Part shown: one piece after another, positions 33,732 to 41,942 of the stretch
Layout: every line of letters starts with the position of its first letter
Position numbering within the stretch: position 1 is the stretch's first letter
Assembly (NCBI GenBank): GCA_035547755.1
Contig: DASZUG010000071.1
Span: forward strand, 40,036-104,035
Direction: 5' to 3'
Source: Mesorhizobium_L sp035547755
GTDB taxonomy: Bacteria; Pseudomonadota; Alphaproteobacteria; Rhizobiales; Rhizobiaceae
Length of the DNA: 64,000 nucleotides
Notes under the pieces: model-generated
Told to the model about the DNA's origin: nothing
Databases searched by the model: none
The model's input: only the letters and a program-made list of their open reading frames with translations
Position numbers and translations under genes: made by a program

Positions 33732-34955
33732 ATGCAGTCCTGGCCCGACCGGTATGCGCGGCGCGCGAGCCGCATGCAGGCATCGGAAATCCGCGAGCTT
33801 CTGAAGCTGCTCGACCAGCCGGATATCATTTCCTTCGCCGGCGGCATTCCCGATGCGAAGCTCTTTCCCTCCGAAGCCTTCGCCAAGGCCTATGCCGAGC
33901 TGCTGGCCGGTGATGAGGCCGGCGCGGCGCTGCAATATTCGGTGAGCGAAGGCTATCTGCCGCTCCGCGAATGGCTGGCGGAACACATGGCGGGTCTCGG
34001 CGTGGCCTGCGCCCCCGAAAACATCGTCATCACCTCCGGCTCGCAGCAGGCGCTGGACTATCTCGGCAAGCTTTTTCTCTCGCCCGGCGACACGGCGCTG
34101 GTGACGCGGCCGACCTATCTCGGCGCGCTGCAGGCCTTTTCGGCCTATGAGCCGCGCTACGACCAGCTCGTTCCCGAAGGCGGCAATCGGACGCCGTCTT
34201 CCTATCGCGAGGCGGCGGAAGCCGCGGGCGGCCGGGTCGGCATGGCCTATCTGACGCCCGATTTCTCCAATCCCTCCGGCGAGACCCTCGACCGCGCGGC
34301 GCGTGAGCGCATGCTCGACCTCTGCGCCGAACTCGACATCCCGTTGATCGAGGATTCCGCCTATCAGGCGCTGCGCTACGACGGCGAAGCCGTGCCGCCG
34401 ATCCTCGCCATCGATTGCGAGCGCTCCGGCGGTATCGACCAGACGCGCACGATCTATTGCGGCACCTTCTCCAAGACGCTGTCGCCCGGCCTGCGCGTCG
34501 GCTGGGTCTGCGCGGCGAAGCCGGTGATCTCCAAGCTGGTGCTGATGAAGCAGGCGTCGGACCTGCACAGCCCCTCGATCAACCAGATCGCCATCCATCG
34601 CGTCGCCGAAGCCTGCTACGAACCGCACACGGCCATGCTGCGGGAGAACTATCACAAGCGGCGCGACTGGGTGCTGGAAGCGCTGGCGAAGGAAATGCCG
34701 GAAGGCGTCAGCTGGACGAAGCCGGAGGGCGGCATGTTCATCTGGGTGACGCTGCCCGAAGGGCTTGACGGCGCGGCGCTCCTCGAACGCGCGGTGAGGA
34801 CCGAACGCGTCGCCTTCGTGCCCGGCAAGGCCTTCCATGCCGATGGCGGCGGCGCCAACACCATCCGGCTCAGCTTCTCGCTCGCCAATGAGAAAGCCGC
34901 GAAGGAAGGCATCGCCAGGCTCGGCCGGGTGATCAGGGCGGCGATGGCGGGGTAG
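33732..34955 (+). CDS. PLP-dependent aminotransferase (class I/II, 2-aminoadipate type)
   Basis: The 407-residue fold-type I aminotransferase is similar to the LysN/2-aminoadipate and MocR-like aminotransferase group. Key features are ISFAGGIPDAKLFP, YSVSEGYLPLREWLAEHM, ITSGSQQALDYLGKLF, YLTPDFSNPSGETLD, the Schiff-base lysine in GTFSKTLSPGLRVGW, and the late RLSFSLAN with the substrate-carboxylate arginine. The exact amino-donor specificity is not visible. The ATG gives a typical N-terminus, while a more upstream in-frame start at 33717 adds five residues. Confidence 0.92.
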   Translation: MQSWPDRYARRASRMQASEIRELLKLLDQPDIISFAGGIPDAKLFPSEAFAKAYAELLAGDEAGAALQYSVSEGYLPLREWLAEHMAGLGVACAPENIVITSGSQQALDYLGKLFLSPGDTALVTRPTYLGALQAFSAYEPRYDQLVPEGGNRTPSSYREAAEAAGGRVGMAYLTPDFSNPSGETLDRAARERMLDLCAELDIPLIEDSAYQALRYDGEAVPPILAIDCERSGGIDQTRTIYCGTFSKTLSPGLRVGWVCAAKPVISKLVLMKQASDLHSPSINQIAIHRVAEACYEPHTAMLRENYHKRRDWVLEALAKEMPEGVSWTKPEGGMFIWVTLPEGLDGAALLERAVRTERVAFVPGKAFHADGGGANTIRLSFSLANEKAAKEGIARLGRVIRAAMAG

Positions 34956-35010
34956 GGGCTGTTCGTCATACGACAACCTTCCCACAGGGGCAGATAAAGG
35001 CTGCGGCGGC

Positions 35011-37686
35011 TCACACCGCCGTCACGAACCCATCCAGCACCTTCTTCTGGCCGGCCTTGTCGAAATCGATGGTGAGTTTGTTGCCGTCGATGGCCGACAC
35101 ATTGCCGTTGCCGAATTTCTGGTGGAAGACGCGGTCGCCGATGGTGAAAGGCGAGGGGGTGTCGGAAACCGATTTCGCCACCAGTTCGCCGTCGATCGTG
35201 CGGCCCTTCACCGAACCGCGTCCTGCGCCAAAGCCTGAATCGACTTCGCCATAGCCGATCCGCTCGAGTTGGTGGCCGGAACGCGTGCCCCAGTTGCGGT
35301 CGGTCGCTTCGGTGCGGTTCGCCCTGGCGCGCTGCCAGCCCGGCGTCGCATAGGTGTTGGAGAAGGCGCCGGCGTCATCGAAGCGCGACGCGCCGTAGGG
35401 GTTCTGGCGACCACCCGAGAAGCCGCCGCGCCCTCCGGCAAAGGAAGAGCCGCCATAAGGCGCGTTGTAGCCGCCATAGGAATTGCCGGCATCCGCGACT
35501 TCGACATGATCCTCCGGCAGTTCGTCGAGGAAGCGCGATGGGATGGTCGATTGCCACAGCCCATGGATGCGGCGGTTGGAGACGAACCAGATGTGCAAAT
35601 TCTTCTTGGCGCGGGTGACGCCGACATAGGCGAGGCGGCGTTCCTCCTCCAGGCCGGAGCGGCCGCCTTCGTCAAGTGCGCGCTGGTGCGGGAAAAGCCC
35701 TTCCTCCCAGCCGGGAAGGAAGACCGTCTCGAACTCCAGCCCTTTGGCGGAGTGCAGCGTCATAATGTTGACGGCGTCGAGGTCCTCATTCTGCTCGGCA
35801 TCCATGACCAGCGCGACATGTTCGAGGAAGGAGCGGAGCGATTCGAACTCTTCCATGGAGCGGATCAGCTCCTTCAAATTCTCCAGCCGTCCCGGCGCTT
35901 CCGCCGAGCGGTCGTTCTTCCACATGTCGGTGTAGCCGGATTCCTCCAGGATGATTTCCGCAAGCTCCGTGTGAGGCTTCGTCTCCAAAAGCTTCTGCCA
36001 GCGGGCGAAATTGGCGGCAACCTCGCGCAGCGCCGCGCGCGGCTTCGGCTTCAGTTCGTCGGATTCGGCCAAATTTTCGGCGGCCTGGAGCATGGGCACG
36101 CCGAGCGCGCGGGCGGTATCGTGGATCTGGCGGACGGTGGCCTCGCCCAGGCCCCGCTTCGGCACGTTGACAATGCGCTCGAAGGCGAGATCGTCGGCGC
36201 CCTGCGCGACGACGCGGAAATAGGCCATGGCGTCGCGGATTTCCAGGCGCTCATAGAAACGCGGGCCGCCGACCACGCGGTAATTGAGGCCGAGCGTGAC
36301 GAAACGGTCCTCGAACTCGCGCATCTGGAAGGACGCGCGGACGAGAATGGCCATGTCGTTGAGTTTATGCCCGTTACGCTGCGCCTGCTCGATCTCCTCG
36401 CCGACGGCGCGGGCTTCCTCCTCGGAATCCCAGGCGGCATGGACCGTCACCTTGGCGTCTTCGGGATCGGCGGCGTCGGTGAAGAGCGTCTTGCCGAGCC
36501 GGCCTTCATTGTGGGCGATCAGATGCGAGGCGGCGCCGAGGATATGGGCGGTCGAGCGGTAGTTGCGCTCCAGCCGGATCACGGTCGCGCCCGGAAAGTC
36601 CTTCTCGAAGCGGAGGATGTTGTCGACTTCCGCCCCGCGCCAGCCATAGATCGACTGGTCGTCGTCACCCACACAACAAATATTGACGGGCGACTTTCCC
36701 TCCCCCTTGAGGGGAGGGTGGCCGGACCCAGTCCGGTCGGGTGGGGTCGCTTGATCGTCGAACTCTTCATTTCTTGCTGGCGTCAATGCGCTTCCTCTAC
36801 CGACCCCACCCCGGTCGGCTGCGCCGACCGACCCTCCCCTCAAGGGGGAGGGTCTGGGCCGCTGGGCCAGCAATCGCAGCCACATATATTGCGCGGTGTT
36901 GGTGTCCTGATATTCGTCCACCAATATGTATTTGAACTTGCGGTGGTAGTCCGCCAGCACGTCCGGATGAGCGCGGAAGATGCGGATCGGGTGGCAAAGG
37001 AGATCGCCGAAATCGCAGGCGTTGAGCGTCTTCAGCCGCTCCTGATAATCGGTATAGAGCTTGCGGCCCTTGCCGTTGCCGAAGCTTCTCGCATCGCCTT
37101 CCGGAATTTCGGACGGGCCGAGGCCCTTGTTCTTCCAGCCGTCGATCATCTGCGCGAACTGGCGCGCTGGCCAGCGCTTGTCGTCCAGCCCCTCGGCCTG
37201 GATCAGCTGCTTGATCAATCTCACCTGATCGTCCGTGTCGAGGATGGTGAAATCGCTTTTCAGCCCGGCCAGTTCGGCATGGCGCCTGAGAAGCTTGACG
37301 CCGATCGAGTGGAAGGTGCCGAGCCAGGGCATGCCCTCGACCGCCTCGCCGACCAGAATGCCGACGCGCTCCTTCATTTCGCGCGCCGCCTTGTTGGTGA
37401 AGGTCACGGCGAGGATCTGGCTGGGATAAGCGCGGCCGGTGGCCAGGATATGGGCGATGCGGGTGGTCAAGACGCGCGTCTTGCCGGTGCCGGCGCCGGC
37501 GAGCACCAGCACAGGCCCCTCCGTCGTTTCGACAGCAAGGCGCTGTTCCGGGTTCAGGCCTTCGAGATAGCGCGGCGCGGTAGCGCCCTGGCGGGCGGCC
37601 ATGGCGCGCGCGGCGATGCCCGAGGGGCGCGGCGCGGGCGCGGGGTCCTCGTCGAAAAAGGGAATATCGTCGGGAAAGCCGGACAT
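35011..37686 (-). CDS. uvrD: UvrD/PcrA-family ATP-dependent DNA helicase with an in-frame insert
   Basis: An 891-residue SF1A 3'-5' helicase acting in repair and replication-fork maintenance. Motifs in order are LVLAGAGTGKTRVL (Walker A, about 60-73), TFTNKAAREM, VDEYQDTNTAQY (motif II, 256-267), GDDDQSIYGWRG (motif III, from 340), TLHSAKGLEFETVFLPG and RRLAYVGVTRAKK. The C-terminal region is Gly/Tyr/Asn-rich with a Tudor-like end (IGDRVFHQKFGNGNVSAIDG). Between motifs II and III, residues about 278-330 (RPSPLRGGSVGAADRGG onward) have no helicase counterpart and are encoded by a 157-bp palindromic repeat. The frame is intact, so the protein may still be made. Confidence 0.95.
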   Translation of the reverse strand: MSGFPDDIPFFDEDPAPAPRPSGIAARAMAARQGATAPRYLEGLNPEQRLAVETTEGPVLVLAGAGTGKTRVLTTRIAHILATGRAYPSQILAVTFTNKAAREMKERVGILVGEAVEGMPWLGTFHSIGVKLLRRHAELAGLKSDFTILDTDDQVRLIKQLIQAEGLDDKRWPARQFAQMIDGWKNKGLGPSEIPEGDARSFGNGKGRKLYTDYQERLKTLNACDFGDLLCHPIRIFRAHPDVLADYHRKFKYILVDEYQDTNTAQYMWLRLLAQRPRPSPLRGGSVGAADRGGVGRGSALTPARNEEFDDQATPPDRTGSGHPPLKGEGKSPVNICCVGDDDQSIYGWRGAEVDNILRFEKDFPGATVIRLERNYRSTAHILGAASHLIAHNEGRLGKTLFTDAADPEDAKVTVHAAWDSEEEARAVGEEIEQAQRNGHKLNDMAILVRASFQMREFEDRFVTLGLNYRVVGGPRFYERLEIRDAMAYFRVVAQGADDLAFERIVNVPKRGLGEATVRQIHDTARALGVPMLQAAENLAESDELKPKPRAALREVAANFARWQKLLETKPHTELAEIILEESGYTDMWKNDRSAEAPGRLENLKELIRSMEEFESLRSFLEHVALVMDAEQNEDLDAVNIMTLHSAKGLEFETVFLPGWEEGLFPHQRALDEGGRSGLEEERRLAYVGVTRAKKNLHIWFVSNRRIHGLWQSTIPSRFLDELPEDHVEVADAGNSYGGYNAPYGGSSFAGGRGGFSGGRQNPYGASRFDDAGAFSNTYATPGWQRARANRTEATDRNWGTRSGHQLERIGYGEVDSGFGAGRGSVKGRTIDGELVAKSVSDTPSPFTIGDRVFHQKFGNGNVSAIDGNKLTIDFDKAGQKKVLDGFVTAV
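36697..36853. repeat. Palindromic repeat family 2, inserted inside uvrD
   Basis: The arms begin CTCCCCCTTGAGGGGAGGGT (36700-36719) and end ACCCTCCCCTCAAGGGGGAG (36831-36850), exact reverse complements; inner parts GGTGGGGTCG (36740-36749) and CGACCCCACC (36801-36810) pair as well. Each arm has its own side hairpin (CCGGACCCAGTCCGG and GGTCGGCTGCGCCGACC). A 51-bp spacer lies in the middle. The unit looks like an intergenic rhizobial repeat but is read through in frame in the helicase. Confidence 0.9.
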
Positions 37687-37727
37687 TGGTTTCGAATGTA
37701 GTGATTCGGGCCGGAAAGACCAGAGAA

Positions 37728-37805
37728 GCTAGTGGTTTGTTTCCAACATTTGCGTCCGATTTGTATCAGGCCGAGAGCAAATGTTGGAAACAGAAAACCA
37801 CTAGC
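37728..37805. repeat. CTAGTGG inverted repeat 1
   Basis: The left arm 37728-37753 (GCTAGTGGTTT then GTTTCCAACATTTGC) and the right arm 37777-37805 (GCAAATGTTGGAAAC, AGA, AAACCACTAGC) are reverse complements apart from a three-base insertion. The 23-base loop has no further structure noticed. It lies just upstream of uvrD (minus strand), next to a second, related inverted repeat. Confidence 0.9.
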
Positions 37806-37817
37806 AAGCTTTTGATT

Positions 37818-37896
37818 CTAGTGGAATTTTCAAATTTGACATTCGATTTCCGAGCCGACATCAAGCGGGTATCGAATGTCAAATTCATTCCACTAG
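37818..37896. repeat. CTAGTGG inverted repeat 2
   Basis: The left arm 37818-37847 (CTAGTGGAAT, TTTC, AAATTTGACATTCGAT) and the right arm 37871-37896 (ATCGAATGTCAAATT, CATTCCACTAG) are reverse complements with a four-base indel. It shares the terminal CTAGTGG/CCACTAG with repeat 1 but differs inside, and starts 12 bases after it. The arms include TTGACA, a possible -35 hexamer for uvrD or for the opposite strand. Confidence 0.9.
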
Positions 37897-37931
37897 CGCG
37901 CCATCCCGTGGTTCGTGCTCGGCTTCCAGGC

Positions 37932-38975
37932 CTAATCTCCTGTTTTCGGCTCGGCGCGGGAGACGCGGCGGTCGGAGAAATTGAGGCGGCCGGCGGCGAT
38001 GGCGTGGGCGACCAACGACAATTTCTCGTCCTCGCCGACGAGCTTGTCCAGTTCCGTCAGCTGGTTCATGGCGATCAGGTGAAGGATGTCGAGCCGCGGC
38101 TTGCCGTCGATTGCGCGGGGCAGGGCGGCGACGGGCTGGACGAGATCGGCGGTGGCGGCATTCGCCTTCAACCGCTCCGGGTCTGCGCCGCCCGACGCCT
38201 CGACAAAGGCGTAAATGCCGACGCCCTTCCGCGGCAGCGGATAAAAGGTCAGCGCCACGTCGGCAACGCCCGGCTGGGCCTTCAGCGCTTTCATGATCGC
38301 CGGCCCCTCGCGGTCGATCCGGTCGCCGGTGCCGTCGCCGTCCGACCATTTGAACAGGCCTTTTGTAACCAGATTATAGAGTCTCTTCCCGCTCGCCATC
38401 CAGATGCGCGAGGGAAGCGAGCGGCGCTTGAGGATGCGCTTCGCCGTCGGTGTCATCAGATGCGGCGCGAAGGCGCGCTTCTGCTTCAGGAGATGGCGGA
38501 AATCCTCATACGCCATCAGCCGGTAGAGCCGACCACGGCGGCGATGGCGCGAGGCGAGCTGGAAATCGATCACGGCGGCGTTGCCGTCAGGCCGCATCAG
38601 CCAGTTCTGCGGCTTGGCGAGGTCGTTGTGGGTGATACCTGCGCGGCGCAGTTGGCGCAAAAGCCGTTCCGCGTCGCGATACCATTGCCGCGTCGCCGGG
38701 CGGGCGAGGTGCAGCGGCACGCCGTCGCTCCACAATCGCACCAGCCCGTCGCGGTCCGTCGAGATCAGTTGCGGCGTGCCGGCAATGCCTTTCACGGCGC
38801 GCAGCGCGCGGATTTCGCGCTTGGCCAGTATCCAGGCGAGCGGCCGTGACCACCAAGGTGAGGCCGTGACGATGCGGCGGATCACCGGGGTTGCCGGGTC
38901 GCCGGCAAGATGCCCCTTATGCGTCTCGGAGAAGACGTCGCGCTTGAGCACCGTTTCGCTGATGAACTCGGCCAT
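37932..38975 (-). CDS. Kinase-like protein with acyl-CoA-synthetase-type C-terminal region
   Basis: The 347-residue product has a protein-kinase-like/RIO-like core with the catalytic loop ITHNDLAKPQN (about 114-124) and the metal-binding VIDFQLA (about 135-141, DFQ where kinases usually have DFG). A lysine-rich basic stretch follows. The C-terminal 110 residues (VADVALTFYPLPRKGVGIYAFVE to DGKPRLDILHLIAMNQL) resemble the small C-terminal domain of AMP-forming acyl-CoA synthetases. The start MAEFISETV follows AAGGAAGG. No partner gene is adjacent, and the substrate is unknown. Confidence 0.8.
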   Translation of the reverse strand: MAEFISETVLKRDVFSETHKGHLAGDPATPVIRRIVTASPWWSRPLAWILAKREIRALRAVKGIAGTPQLISTDRDGLVRLWSDGVPLHLARPATRQWYRDAERLLRQLRRAGITHNDLAKPQNWLMRPDGNAAVIDFQLASRHRRRGRLYRLMAYEDFRHLLKQKRAFAPHLMTPTAKRILKRRSLPSRIWMASGKRLYNLVTKGLFKWSDGDGTGDRIDREGPAIMKALKAQPGVADVALTFYPLPRKGVGIYAFVEASGGADPERLKANAATADLVQPVAALPRAIDGKPRLDILHLIAMNQLTELDKLVGEDEKLSLVAHAIAAGRLNFSDRRVSRAEPKTGD

Positions 38976-39106
38976 GGCCTTCCTTTCGCCGGCGTCGGTA
39001 GACGAAGGCGGGCAAAGGCGCAAGGTGTTGGAGTTCAGCCGAAATGAAAGCGGCAGCGGAAACAACCTCCGCTGCCGCGATCGCCAAAAGGTCGGCTTGC
39101 GGAAAC

Positions 39107-40174
39107 CTATTCCGCAGCCTCCTTCAGGGCAGGGTAGTCGGTGTAGCCATTCGGGCCACCTTCATAGAAGGTCTCGGGCTGTGGCGGGTTGAGCGGCGCG
39201 TTCAGCATAAGGCGTTGCGGCAGGTCAGGATTGGCGATGAACAACTTGCCGAAGCCGACCGCGTCCGCCTCGCCCCTGGCCAGAAGTTCCGTCGCGCTTT
39301 CCAGCGTCAGTTCCTGATTGGCGATATAGACGCCCCCGAATGCGTCCTTCAGGGCGGGGCCAAGCCTTGGGTTCGCCTGCGATTCACGCGCCATGAGGAA
39401 GGCGATCTTGCGCTTGCCGAGTTCCTTCGCGGCATAGCCGAAGGTCGCCGACAAATCGCTGTCGCCCATGTCGTGGGAATCGGCGCGCGGGGCGAGATGC
39501 ATACCGACCCGGCTCGCGCCCCAGACGCCGGTTACGGCATCCGTCACTTCCAGCATCAGACGGGCGCGGTTTTCGATCGAACCGCCATAGCGGTCGGTGC
39601 GCTTGTTGGTGCTGTCCTGCAGGAACTGGTCGAGCAGATAGCCATTCGCGCCGTGGATCTCGACACCGTCGAAGCCGGCGGCCTTGGCATTTTCCGCGCC
39701 TTTCCTGAAGGCTTCCACGACCGCCTCGACCTCCTCGGTTTCAAGGGGGCGCGGCGTGACGTAGTCGCGCATCGGGCGAAGCAGGCTGACATGGCCGGCG
39801 GGCCTGATCGCGCTCGGCGCAACGGGCGGCCGGCCGTCATGGTAGCTCGGGTCGGAAATGCGGCCGACATGCCAGAGCTGGAGCAATATCCTGCCGCCGG
39901 CATCGTGGACGGCTTCGGTGATGGCGCGCCAGCCGGCGACCTGCTCGTCGGACCAGATACCGGGCGTTGCGGGATAGCCGACGCCCTCGGGAGTGACAGA
40001 GGTGGCTTCGGTGATAATGGCGCCGGCGGAAACGCGCTGGACGTAATAGTCCCTCATCAGCGCGTTCGGCACGCGGCCGGGCATGGTGGAACGGTTGCGC
40101 GTCAAGGGCGCCATGATGATACGATTCGGAAGATGCAGGCTTCCGACGGTGATCGGATCGAATAGTGTCGGCAT
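39107..40174 (-). CDS. nemA: Old Yellow Enzyme-type alkene reductase
   Basis: The 355-residue FMN-dependent TIM-barrel NADH:flavin oxidoreductase is of the NemA/OYE group, which reduces activated alkenes, quinones, nitro-esters or N-ethylmaleimide. Features are LPNRIIMAPLTRNRS at the N-terminus, LQLWHVGRISDPSYH, FDGVEIHGANGYLLDQFLQD with the His/Asn pair that binds the substrate, DRYGGSIENRARL, and ADAVGFGKLFIANPDLP near the end. A perfect 16-bp palindrome 26 bases upstream of the start suggests repression by a TetR-type regulator such as NemR, but no regulator gene is adjacent. Confidence 0.93.
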   Translation of the reverse strand: MPTLFDPITVGSLHLPNRIIMAPLTRNRSTMPGRVPNALMRDYYVQRVSAGAIITEATSVTPEGVGYPATPGIWSDEQVAGWRAITEAVHDAGGRILLQLWHVGRISDPSYHDGRPPVAPSAIRPAGHVSLLRPMRDYVTPRPLETEEVEAVVEAFRKGAENAKAAGFDGVEIHGANGYLLDQFLQDSTNKRTDRYGGSIENRARLMLEVTDAVTGVWGASRVGMHLAPRADSHDMGDSDLSATFGYAAKELGKRKIAFLMARESQANPRLGPALKDAFGGVYIANQELTLESATELLARGEADAVGFGKLFIANPDLPQRLMLNAPLNPPQPETFYEGGPNGYTDYPALKEAAE

Positions 40175-40200
40175 TGGTGAGTCCTTGGGAGGAGCTATTG

Positions 40201-40216
40201 TTCAACGATCGTTGAA
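40201..40216. promoter_or_regulatory. Perfect palindrome, probable TetR-type operator of the alkene reductase
   Basis: TTCAACGATCGTTGAA is a perfect 16-bp inverted repeat centred 34 bases before the nemA start codon. Its length, uninterrupted symmetry and ACGATCGT core are typical of TetR-family operators. The rest of the 327-bp gap (40217-40501) carries the tauA leader with a GAGGAGA site and no other recognised feature. Confidence 0.65.
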
Positions 40217-40501
40217 ATAAGATATCGCGGACTGGCTGACAAGGGTGCGGACTGCGTGAATTCATGTGGTCGGACAGGACCGGTTCAAGACCGCCGAGAG
40301 AAAGACAATGTCCGATTCGCTCGGCTTCCGGAGCAGGGTCGCTACCTCCTGGCCGGGCTATGGATATAGTGATGTTCGAAACTGGATATAGCCGGAATAT
40401 TTTTTCCTGAACCAACATTGCTCGCGAAATCAATAAGACTGGTGGTTTAGCCGGCAAGCAGCAACGATCTGCGGGAACATGATCTGAAAGAGGAGAACTC
40501 C

Positions 40502-41533
40502 ATGAACATCGTCACCAAGGCAAGATCCGTGGCAGCGGCCTTGACCTTTGCCGCAGCCATGGCGGGAGCCGGTGCGGCCCATGCCGAAACCACCGTCGTG
40601 GTCGGCTATCAGCAAATTGTCGGCCCCTTCGTCAGCGCCATCGCCGCAGGCGCCTTCGACAAGCCGGAGAAGGAAGCGGGCTACAAGATCGACTGGCGCC
40701 AGTTTGCGTCGGCGGGCGATATTTCCACCGCTCTCGCATCGGGCAATGTCGCGGTCGGGGTTATCGGATCGACCGGCGCGACGGCGGCGGTGACGCGCGG
40801 CGTCGATGCGGAGCTTTTCTGGATTCTCGACAATATCGGCAAGTCCGAGGCGCTCATCGCCCGCAACGGCTCGGGCATCAAGACTCCGCAGGACCTGGTC
40901 GGCAAGACGGTCGCAGTCCCCTTCGTCTCGACTTCGCACTTCCACCTGCTGATCGCGCTGGAGAAGATCTGGCACATCGATCCGCACAAACTGAAGATCC
41001 TCAACCTGCAGCCGCCACAGATCGTGGCCGCCTGGAAGCGCGGCGACATCGACGCGGCCTATGTCTGGCCGCCGGCCCTGTCGGAAATCGAGAAGACCGG
41101 CAAGGAGATCATCAATTCGGGTGAGGTCGGCAAGGCCAGCGTTCCGACCTTCGACGGCATCGTCGCCAACAAGAGCTGGGCCAAGGACAATCCGAAATTC
41201 ATGGCCGCCTTCACCAAGGTGCTGGCCGAAGCCTATGCCGATTTCAAGAAGAACGGCGCCAACTGGACGCCGGATTCTCCCGAGGTGAAGGGCATCATCA
41301 AGATGATCGGCGGCAAGCCGGAGGATATCGTGGAGGCTTCGCACCTCCTGCAATATCCGACCGCCGAGGAGCAGGCTTCCGATACCTGGCTCGGCGGCGG
41401 CGCCAAGGGCGGAGCGGTACGCGCCTTCGCGGCAAGCGCTCAATTCCTCAAGAGCCAGAAGCAGATCGACTCCGTCCTTGCCGACTATACGCCCTATGTG
41501 ACGGACGCCTACGCCAAGGCTGCCGAGAAATAG
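40502..41533 (+). CDS. tauA: Taurine ABC transporter substrate-binding protein TauA
   Basis: A 343-residue periplasmic binding protein with a signal peptide (residues 1-28, ending AHA). Family features are VVVGYQQIVGPFVSAIAAG, WRQFASAGDISTALASGNVAVGVIGS, TVAVPFVSTSHFHLLIAL and DAAYVWPPALSEIE. It should bind taurine or a similar alkanesulfonate and deliver it to TauBC. A GAGGAGAACTCC site precedes the ATG. About 410 bases separate it from tauB, unusual for this operon. Confidence 0.94.
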   Translation: MNIVTKARSVAAALTFAAAMAGAGAAHAETTVVVGYQQIVGPFVSAIAAGAFDKPEKEAGYKIDWRQFASAGDISTALASGNVAVGVIGSTGATAAVTRGVDAELFWILDNIGKSEALIARNGSGIKTPQDLVGKTVAVPFVSTSHFHLLIALEKIWHIDPHKLKILNLQPPQIVAAWKRGDIDAAYVWPPALSEIEKTGKEIINSGEVGKASVPTFDGIVANKSWAKDNPKFMAAFTKVLAEAYADFKKNGANWTPDSPEVKGIIKMIGGKPEDIVEASHLLQYPTAEEQASDTWLGGGAKGGAVRAFAASAQFLKSQKQIDSVLADYTPYVTDAYAKAAEK

Positions 41534-41942
41534 ACGACGTTCCCTGCCGGCGCGGGCCGGCCGGGCCGCCCTTTGCCGAATGAAAGAGGAAAGTTGCCAA
41601 GGCGGCTTAGGGTCTGTTGAGTATCAGCACACGGAGCTGCGTTGGTGACGAAATCGTTGCTGAACAGGAGAAAAGCGCCAGGCTGTGTCGACCGCCGTCG
41701 AGCATTTTCGACGCCTTCAGCGACGATTTCGGTCCAACCCCGAAGGGGCCACGCTGAAATCCGCCATTTTGGCGTCGCTCGTTGTCGAATATGCTGGGCA
41801 TGTCCTTCCTCCTCGCTCCTGAAGCTGGCGGATTTCCGCTGCGGCGCAGCCCGTGCGATGATACACAACAGGCCCCATGCGGTCTGATCGACCGATCCAA
41901 GCCGGCTCCATTGACATGGCAGCTCGAGAGGTACCACACGGC
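41534..41942 (+). other. Unusual 409-bp gap inside the tauABC cluster
   Basis: The tauA and tauB genes are normally close. This gap contains no supported gene, although frames are open on both strands. It includes AGGGTCTGTTGAGTATCAG (41609-41627), similar in style to the terminal inverted repeat of some IS5/IS1182-type insertion sequences, but no second end and no transposase fragment were recognised. It could be the remnant of an insertion event or a non-coding regulatory region. Confidence 0.3.

Noticed and set aside
35269..37701. An 810-codon open frame on the plus strand opposite uvrD
   Set aside because: No recognisable domains, composition typical of an antisense shadow, while the minus strand encodes a complete helicase.
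41642..41887. An 81-codon frame between tauA and tauB as a gene
   Set aside because: No ribosome-binding site, Arg/Cys-rich composition, open frames of similar length on the other strand, and no recognised family.
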